From Streptomyces fodineus (lineage in GTDB: Bacteria > Actinomycetota > Actinomycetes > Streptomycetales > Streptomycetaceae), in NCBI RefSeq assembly GCF_001735805.1, contig NZ_CP017248.1, forward strand, positions 558,001 to 622,000: 64,000 nt of DNA, given 5' to 3'. Below, in pieces: positions 58,605-64,000 of the stretch. The notes under the pieces were generated by a model, which saw only the letters and a program-made list of their open reading frames with translations, was not told the DNA's origin and did not search any database. Within the stretch, counting starts at the first letter, position 1, and each line of letters opens with the position of its first letter. The position numbers and the translations under genes were made by a program.

Positions 58605-60353
58605 ATGACTCGTCCGAGACCCGTACGTGCCCTTCTCGCAGGCCTGGCCACGCTGGCCGCCTCCGCGGGGCTCGCCCTGGGAGCAGGGGGCACCGCACAC
58701 GCGGCGACCCCGCTGCCCACGCACGTCTTCGCCCCCTACTTCGAGGCCTACAACGGCGACAGCCCCGCCGCGCTCTCACAGGCCTCCGGCGCCAAGTACC
58801 TGACCATGGCCTTCCTCCAGGCCGACAAGAAGGGCTCCTGCACCCCGTACTGGAACGGCGACACCAGCACACCCGTCGCCACCTCCGTCTTCGGCGCCGA
58901 CTTCACCACCATCCGCTCGCGCGGCGGCGACGTGATCCCGTCCCTCGGCGGCTACGGGGCCGACAACGCCGGCACCGAGATCGCCGACAGCTGTACGAAC
59001 GTGGACTCCATCGCCGCCGCCTACGAGAAGATCATCACCACCTACGACGTCTCCCGGCTCGACATGGACGTCGAGGACAACTCCCTCACGAACACCGCCG
59101 GCATCGACCGCCGCAACCAGGCCATCAAGAAGGTCCAGGACTGGGCCGCCGCGAACGGCCGCTCGGTGCAGTTCTCCTACACCCTGCCGACCACGACGAC
59201 CGGGCTCGCCGACAGCGGCCTCGCCGTGCTGCGCAGCGCCAAGAGCGCGGGCGCCAAGATCGACGTCGTCAACATCATGACGTTCGACTACTACGACGGC
59301 GCCACCCACCACATGGCGACCGACACCGAGACGGCCGCGAGCGGACTGCACGACCAACTGGCCCAGCTCTACCCGAAGCTGTCGGACAGTCAGCTGTGGA
59401 ACACGGTCGGCGTCACCGAGATGCCCGGCGTCGACGACTACGGCCCGGCGGAGACCTTCACCACCGCGGATGCCACCACCGTGTACGACTGGGCGGTCGC
59501 CAAGGGCATCAACACCCTCTCCTTCTGGGCCCTCCAGCGCGACAACGGCGGCTGCCCCGGCGGCAGCGCCTCCGACACCTGCTCGGGCATCGCCCAGGAC
59601 ACCTGGTACTTCACACACACCTTCGCGCCCTTCACCGGCGGTACGACGACCCCGCCGGCCAACGACTTCTCGGTCTCCCTCTCCCCCGCCACGGCCTCGG
59701 TCGACCCCGGCGCGACCGCGACCGCGACGGTGCACACCTCGGTGACCTCCGGCAGCGCACAGACGGTCGCTCTGACGGTGAGCGGCGCGCCGAGCGGGGT
59801 GACCGCATCCCTCAGCCCGGCCTCGGTCACCGCGGGCGGCACCTCCACGCTCACCGTGCAGACCGCTGCCGGTACGGCACCCGGCTCCTACCCCCTGACC
59901 GTGACCGGCACGGCGGGCTCCGCCCGGCACAGCGCCACGCTCACCCTGACGGTCAAGGGCTCCGGCGGCACGGCCGTCCTCGGCAACGGCGACTTCGAGA
60001 CCGGCTCGCTCACGCCGTGGACCTGCGACACCGGGGCCACGGTGGCCTCCTCCCCCGTACACGGCGGCTCCCACGCACTGAAGACCGCGCCCTCCGCCTC
60101 ACAGACCGGCCAGTGTGCGCAGACCCTCACCCTGAAGCCCAACACCTCCTACACGCTGAGCGGCTGGGTGCAGGGCCCGTACGCCTACCTCGGCGTCAGC
60201 GGGGGCGCGACGGCCGGCACATGGGCGTCGTCCGGATCGTGGTCGAAACTGACGGTGCCGTTCACGACCGGCGCCTCGGGCGCGGTCACGGTGTACGTCC
60301 ATGGCTGGTACGGCCAGGGCGCGATCCACGCCGACGACCTGACCCTGAGCTGA
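58605..60353 (+). CDS. Secreted GH18 chitinase with C-terminal carbohydrate-binding part
   Basis: A 582-residue exported chitinase. Signal peptide 1-33, cleaved after TAHA. The GH18 barrel has SLGGYGAD (the SxGG region) and LDMDVED with Asp153, Asp155 and the proton donor Glu157. The barrel ends near residue 350 (INTLSFWALQRDNGGCPGGS). Then a Pro/Thr linker, a fibronectin-type or Ig-like strand-rich domain (VSLSPATASVDPGATATATV), and a C-terminal carbohydrate-binding-like domain starting NGDFETGSLTPWTCDTGATV. It degrades chitin outside the cell. The promoter has two DasR-type sites, so GlcNAc-derived signals should control it. ATG 58605. Confidence 0.9.
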   Translation: MTRPRPVRALLAGLATLAASAGLALGAGGTAHAATPLPTHVFAPYFEAYNGDSPAALSQASGAKYLTMAFLQADKKGSCTPYWNGDTSTPVATSVFGADFTTIRSRGGDVIPSLGGYGADNAGTEIADSCTNVDSIAAAYEKIITTYDVSRLDMDVEDNSLTNTAGIDRRNQAIKKVQDWAAANGRSVQFSYTLPTTTTGLADSGLAVLRSAKSAGAKIDVVNIMTFDYYDGATHHMATDTETAASGLHDQLAQLYPKLSDSQLWNTVGVTEMPGVDDYGPAETFTTADATTVYDWAVAKGINTLSFWALQRDNGGCPGGSASDTCSGIAQDTWYFTHTFAPFTGGTTTPPANDFSVSLSPATASVDPGATATATVHTSVTSGSAQTVALTVSGAPSGVTASLSPASVTAGGTSTLTVQTAAGTAPGSYPLTVTGTAGSARHSATLTLTVKGSGGTAVLGNGDFETGSLTPWTCDTGATVASSPVHGGSHALKTAPSASQTGQCAQTLTLKPNTSYTLSGWVQGPYAYLGVSGGATAGTWASSGSWSKLTVPFTTGASGAVTVYVHGWYGQGAIHADDLTLS

Positions 60354-60360
60354 TCCGCCC

Positions 60361-60390
60361 GGCCCTGCCCGGTGATCACCGGGCGGGGCC
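60361..60390 (+). terminator. Hairpin terminator after the chitinase gene
   Basis: The 30-bp segment is an inverted repeat centred on TGATCA: GGCCC-t-GCCCGGT opposite ACCGGGC-g-GGGCC, with one mismatch. It begins 8 bp after the chitinase stop codon. Confidence 0.65.
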
Positions 60391-60532
60391 GTCCCGTGTC
60401 CCCACCCAGGCGGGTGGTCAGCCCGCGCGGCAGCCAGGCCCCGGCGCCGGACCCGGCGGCCGGGCGCCGCCTTCCGTAGGCTGAAGAGAACCGGAGCTCC
60501 TCCGAGGGGCCTCCCGCAGGGAGGAGACGGTC

Positions 60533-61414
60533 GTGATCGAACTGGCCGCGGCGTTCGCCGTCACGGGAGCGGCGAGCAACGCCGTGGGCACCGCCTTCCA
60601 GCGCAAGGCCGCGTCCGCCAGCAGCCGCGGCGGGCTCCGGCTGCTCGCGGAGCTGGTGCGCCGGCCCTTCTGGGTGATCGGCATGTGCGGTGTCGTCGGC
60701 GCCGCGCTGTTCCAGAGCCTGGCCCTGGTCAACGGCCCGCTCGCACTGGTCCAGCCGCTGTTCATCCTGGAGCTGCCCTTCGCGCTGCTCGTCGCCGCGC
60801 CGCTGATGCACCGGCGGCTGCCCCGCTCGGGCTGGTGGGGCGTCGGCGGCTGTGTGGCGGGCCTGGCCGTACTCCTGGTCGCCGCCGCCCCGCACGGCGC
60901 CGCCGACCATGCCCCGCTCACCCGCTGGATCCCGGCCCTGTGTCTGTGCCTCGGCGGGATGGCCACCGCCGTGCTGCTGTCCGGCCGGGACCGCCCGCCG
61001 GCCCGGCGTGCCGCGCTCCTGGCCACCGCCTCCGCCGCGGGCAACGCGCTGACCGCCGCCCTCCTGAAGTCGGCCACCGGCACCTTCGCCGACCACGGCT
61101 TCACGGCGTTCCTGCGGTCCTGGCAGACGTACGGCTTCGCACTCACCGGGGTCGCCGCCGTGCTCCTGCTGGAGAACGCGCTCCAGGCGGGCCCGCTGGC
61201 CGCGGCGCAGCCGGCGCTGACCATCGGCGACGCGGTGGTGAGCCTGACCCTCGGCATGACCCTGTTCGGCGAGCGGATCCGCATGGGCTGGTGGCTCGTA
61301 CCGGAGCTGTGCGGTGCCCTGCTGATCGTCGTGGGGGTGGTGGTCCTCAGCCGGGCCGTCCAGCACATCACGGTGGTACCGGTGGCGGCCGAACAGCGAC
61401 ATGCGGCGGCCTGA
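60533..61414 (+). CDS. DMT-superfamily transporter
   Basis: A 293-residue membrane protein with eight to ten helices, for example RPFWVIGMCGVVGAALFQSL, FALLVAAPLMHRRLPRSGWW and ALLIVVGVVVLSRAVQ. The two halves resemble the EamA/DMT pattern (LENALQAGPLAAAQPALTIG near the end). It probably exports a metabolite. Start GTG 60533 with gggaggaga 8 bp upstream. It converges with the TetR gene at 61421. Confidence 0.83.
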   Translation: MIELAAAFAVTGAASNAVGTAFQRKAASASSRGGLRLLAELVRRPFWVIGMCGVVGAALFQSLALVNGPLALVQPLFILELPFALLVAAPLMHRRLPRSGWWGVGGCVAGLAVLLVAAAPHGAADHAPLTRWIPALCLCLGGMATAVLLSGRDRPPARRAALLATASAAGNALTAALLKSATGTFADHGFTAFLRSWQTYGFALTGVAAVLLLENALQAGPLAAAQPALTIGDAVVSLTLGMTLFGERIRMGWWLVPELCGALLIVVGVVVLSRAVQHITVVPVAAEQRHAAA

Positions 61415-61420
61415 GCGGGA

Positions 61421-62035
61421 TCAGCGCGCCGCGAGCCCGTCGATCCAGGACTTCAGGCGTTCGCCCTGGGCGGCCATCAGGCCTGGGTCGCGCAGGGTGT
61501 GGGTGAGGACGGACATGCCCTGGTAGGCCGCGACGAGTTCGACGGAGAGGGCGGCGGCGTCGGTGCGGCCGAGCTGGGCGAACTGGGACTCCACCCAGTC
61601 GAGCAGGGCCCGCATGACCTTCGCGGCGGCCTCCCCCAACCCGTCGTCACGCTTGTCGAGCTCGGTGGCGAGAGTGCCGAAGGGGCAGCCGAAGCGGGCC
61701 GCGGTCTCGCGCTGATCGACCCAGCCGGCGACGAGCGCCTTCAGCCGGGCGGCCGGATCGGGCAGGGCGTCCAACCGGGCGGTGAGCGCGTCGAGTTGCT
61801 CGCAGTGGGCGTCCACCGCGGCCTCTACCAGCTGGTCCTTGGTCTTGAAGTAGTAGTACACATTGCCCACCGGCACCTCGGCCACCCCGGCGATGTCGCC
61901 GAGGGTGGTCTTCTCCACACCCTGCTCGTGGAAGACCTGGACGGCCGCCTTCACCAGACGCTCGCGCTTGCCGCCCCGGCCGGGTCGGCTCGGCCGCGCG
62001 GACTCGGTCCTGGCGGCGGATTCTGAGTCAGTCAC
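61421..62035 (-). CDS. TetR/AcrR-family regulator
   Basis: A 204-residue TetR regulator if GTG 62035 is used; a TTG at 62053 would add six residues. The HTH is TTLGDIAGVAEVPVGNVYYY. The C-terminal part with ARFGCPFGTLATELDKRDDG is typical of the LmrA/YxaF-type group. It diverges from the NmrA-like gene, and a perfect 7-bp-arm palindrome lies between them, so it probably represses that gene and itself in response to an oxidant or small molecule. Confidence 0.87.
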   Translation of the reverse strand: MTDSESAARTESARPSRPGRGGKRERLVKAAVQVFHEQGVEKTTLGDIAGVAEVPVGNVYYYFKTKDQLVEAAVDAHCEQLDALTARLDALPDPAARLKALVAGWVDQRETAARFGCPFGTLATELDKRDDGLGEAAAKVMRALLDWVESQFAQLGRTDAAALSVELVAAYQGMSVLTHTLRDPGLMAAQGERLKSWIDGLAAR

Positions 62036-62084
62036 CTGACTGAGGATAGACAACCAGCGGCTCCGCGGGCTAACGTCTGGACTT

Positions 62085-62100
62085 AGTTAGTCAACTAACT
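62085..62100. promoter_or_regulatory. TetR operator palindrome
   Basis: AGTTAGT-CA-ACTAACT is a perfect 7-bp inverted repeat in the gap between the TetR gene (minus) and the NmrA-like gene (plus), 18 bp before the latter's ATG. TTGACT on the minus strand overlaps it and may be the -35 of the regulator gene. Confidence 0.65.
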
Positions 62101-62118
62101 CACTTAGAGGGAGTCGTC

Positions 62119-62940
62119 ATGATCGTTGTCACGGGCGCCACCGGGAATGTCGGACGCGCGCTGGTCGCCGGGTTGACCGAGGCCGGGGAGGCGGTGACGG
62201 CCGTCGCCCGGCGCATCGGCAAGGAGGACATGCCGCCGGGCGTGCGGGCCGTCGCCGCAGATCTCGCCGAGCCGCAGAGCCTCGCGCCCGCACTGGAGGG
62301 CGCCAAGGCACTGTTCCTGCTGGTGGCGGGCGAGGATCCGGCAGGCATCCTGCGCCGGGCGACCGCGGCGGGTGCGGCCAAGGTGGTGCTGCTGTCTTCG
62401 CAGGGGGTGGCCGCTCGGCCGGAGATGTACGCGCATGCGGCACGCTTCGAGGCGGCAGTGGCCGAGTCGGGGCCGACGTTCACCGTGCTGCGTTCGGGCG
62501 GGCTGGCGTCCAACGCGCTGGCCTGGGCCGAGCCGGTGCGCCGACACCGCACCGCTGCGGCACCCTTCGCCGATGTGGCGCTGCCGTTCGTCGACCCGGA
62601 CGACGTCGCCGCGGTGGCGGCGGCCGTGCTGCGCGGGGACGGGCACGACGGTGCCACCTACACGCTGACCGGCCCTGAACCCACCACCCCGCGGCAGCGG
62701 GCCGCCGCGATCGCCGCCGCGCTCGGCGAGCCGGTGACCTTCGTGGAACAGAGCCGCGAGGAGGCCCGCGCACAGATGATCCAGTTCATGCCGCCCGCCG
62801 CCGTCGAGGGGACCCTCGCCGTCCTCGGCGCGCCGACCCCACAGGAGCAGGCGGTCGGCACAGACGTGGAACGCCTGCTCGGCCGCCCCGCGACTCCCTT
62901 CTCCGCGTGGGCGGCCCGCAATGTGGCGGCGTTCCGCTGA
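62119..62940 (+). CDS. NmrA-like NAD(P)-binding oxidoreductase or sensor
   Basis: A 273-residue Rossmann protein of the atypical SDR/NmrA group. GATGNVGRALVAGL (6-19) is the nucleotide motif. VVLLSSQGVAARPEMYAHAA, TVLRSGGLASNALAWAEPVR and YTLTGPEPTTPRQRAAAIAA are family-like. Close kin are QOR2-type quinone reductases and redox-sensing NmrA proteins. The pair with a divergent TetR is common in Streptomyces. The ATG at 62119 follows agagggagtc. Confidence 0.85.
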   Translation: MIVVTGATGNVGRALVAGLTEAGEAVTAVARRIGKEDMPPGVRAVAADLAEPQSLAPALEGAKALFLLVAGEDPAGILRRATAAGAAKVVLLSSQGVAARPEMYAHAARFEAAVAESGPTFTVLRSGGLASNALAWAEPVRRHRTAAAPFADVALPFVDPDDVAAVAAAVLRGDGHDGATYTLTGPEPTTPRQRAAAIAAALGEPVTFVEQSREEARAQMIQFMPPAAVEGTLAVLGAPTPQEQAVGTDVERLLGRPATPFSAWAARNVAAFR

Positions 62941-63171
62941 TCGGCAGCGCCGGCCCGCAGTAGGCCATCACGAGCACGCGTGACGGGTGGCGGCACGGGG
63001 CGGCCCACCCGAGGGCCGCGCGGGTGACACCAATGGCCCCTGGCAACTTCATTGCGCGCCACACCGCACCAAATGGATCATTTCGTATGTTTATCGGATC
63101 TAAGGTGCGGGGTGCCGGAGGTTTCGGCTGAGGCGGCGCGCAACGCGTCGTGACAGGACGCGTGGGTTGGG

Positions 63172-64000
63172 ATGGCGATGACGGGAATCAGCCGCCGGAG
63201 TGTGGCGCGGCTCGGTCTCGGTGCCGGGCTCGGTGTGGCCGCTGCCTCGCTTGCCGCATGCGGAGAACTGGACGACCCGCTGGGGTCGGCGCCCCTGCAG
63301 GGGGCACCGCGGCTGATCGGGGACGGCTCGACGGCGTACACCGGACGGCAGCCGCACCAGCCGGCTCCACCCATGCCTCTCGAACCCGGCGAGACGCCAC
63401 CGCAGTTCGTGGTGTTCTCCTGGGACGGCGCCGGCGAGCTGGGCACCGGCCTGTTCCCGCGCTTCCTGGAGCTCGCCCGCGCCCACGGCGCGTACATGAC
63501 CTTCTTCCTGTCCGGCCTCTATCTCCTGCCGGAGGAGAAGAAGCGGCTCTACGACCCGCCGAACAACCGGGTCGGCGCCTCGGACATCGGCTACCTCACC
63601 GACGGGCACCTCAAGGCGACACTGAAGTACGTACGCCAGGCCTGGCTCGACGGACATGAGATCGGCACACACTTCAACGGGCATTTCTGTGCCGGGCCCG
63701 GATCGGTGGCCAACTGGACACCGGGACAGTGGCGTTCGGAGATCGAGCAGGCTCGTACATTCGTCACGTCCTGGCGTACGCATACCGGTTGGCACGACGA
63801 TCCACCCCTGCCCTTCGACTACGACAAGGAACTCGTGGGCGGCCGCACACCGTGCCTGCTCGGCCAGGAGAACCTGCTGCCGGTCGTGCGTGACCTGGGC
63901 TGGCGCTACGACGCCTCCTCGCCCGGCGGGCTGCAACGCTGGCCCAGGAAGCGGCACGGTGTCTGGGACCTGCCGCTGCAGAGCATCCCCTTTCCGGGAC
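63172..64000 (+). CDS. Tat-type lipoprotein with polysaccharide-deacetylase-like domain, partial
   Basis: The gene runs off the right edge after 276 residues. The start is MAMTGISRRSVARLGLGAGL: a twin-arginine (SRRS) export signal with the lipobox SLAAC at about residue 30, so it is a Tat-exported lipoprotein. The domain has FVVFSWDGAGELG where NodB enzymes have TFDDG, and DGHEIGTHFNGHF where they have the metal-binding HSxxH. The first metal Asp survives only as W-D-G. This could be a deacetylase with altered first motif or a non-catalytic relative. ATG 63172; 63178 is an alternative. Confidence 0.8.
   Translation, partial: MAMTGISRRSVARLGLGAGLGVAAASLAACGELDDPLGSAPLQGAPRLIGDGSTAYTGRQPHQPAPPMPLEPGETPPQFVVFSWDGAGELGTGLFPRFLELARAHGAYMTFFLSGLYLLPEEKKRLYDPPNNRVGASDIGYLTDGHLKATLKYVRQAWLDGHEIGTHFNGHFCAGPGSVANWTPGQWRSEIEQARTFVTSWRTHTGWHDDPPLPFDYDKELVGGRTPCLLGQENLLPVVRDLGWRYDASSPGGLQRWPRKRHGVWDLPLQSIPFPG

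Overview
This is a very GC-rich window with Streptomyces-type gene content: GTG/TTG starts, leaderless-looking promoters, divergent TetR/MerR/HxlR/LacI pairs, a DasR-like box before a GH18 chitinase, and a bL37-like micro-protein gene. All identifications are from reading the sequence; no database search was run. No tRNA, rRNA, insertion sequence, CRISPR array or replication origin was seen.

Left part (1 to about 21 kb): single genes and small divergent pairs mixed with decayed genes. Intact genes include a MerR regulator divergent from an erythromycin-esterase-family hydrolase, an ACT protein, a DinB-fold protein, a PrxQ-like peroxiredoxin, a coiled-coil/winged-helix protein, a GNAT acetyltransferase, a CPBP membrane protease, an SDR, a YdeI-family protein, a secreted peptidoglycan-binding protein, bL37, a GreA/GreB-type factor, a ClpC-like AAA+ unfoldase, a LysR regulator and an FdhF/YdeP molybdopterin oxidoreductase. 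Between them lie relics of a MerR regulator, an aldo/keto reductase, an acetyltransferase, an MFS transporter, a DUF2267 protein and an FAD oxidoreductase. The last of these carries a small internal inversion.

Middle part (21 to 45 kb): a hotdog thioesterase and a Nudix-like protein precede a glycerolipid locus. There a diacylglycerol-kinase-like protein and an alkyl-DHAP-synthase-like flavoprotein diverge from a TetR regulator that overlaps glpD. The order recalls Rv2249c-Rv2252 of Mycobacterium tuberculosis. Next come a WGR/beta-propeller protein, a hydrolase-TetR pair, a TetR-SDR pair, an ABC-F ATPase with a possible seven-codon leader peptide, a DUF6882-like protein, a PLP-dependent dehydratase and an ABC exporter. 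A stretch of relics holds three CGATCG-centred sites spaced exactly 26 bp. A methyltransferase is followed by an operon of nucleobase permease, amidohydrolase and TauE-type transporter. Two abutting LacI-type palindromes precede this operon, and a LacI gene ends against it.

Right part (45 to 64 kb): a GCS2-type ligase, an S41 peptidase, an HxlR-azoreductase pair, a double-hotdog thioesterase, a frameshifted EamA transporter, and a FadR regulator with a cytoplasmic cache protein divergent from a potABCD-type polyamine transporter. These are followed by a DinB-type protein, a chitinase with two dre-like sites, a DMT transporter, a TetR-NmrA pair with a perfect operator palindrome, and the start of a Tat-type lipoprotein resembling a polysaccharide deacetylase.

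The two loci that look most like under-described systems are the flavoprotein/DAG-kinase/TetR/GlpD group (possible ether-lipid synthesis) and the FadR plus cytosolic cache protein facing the polyamine transporter.
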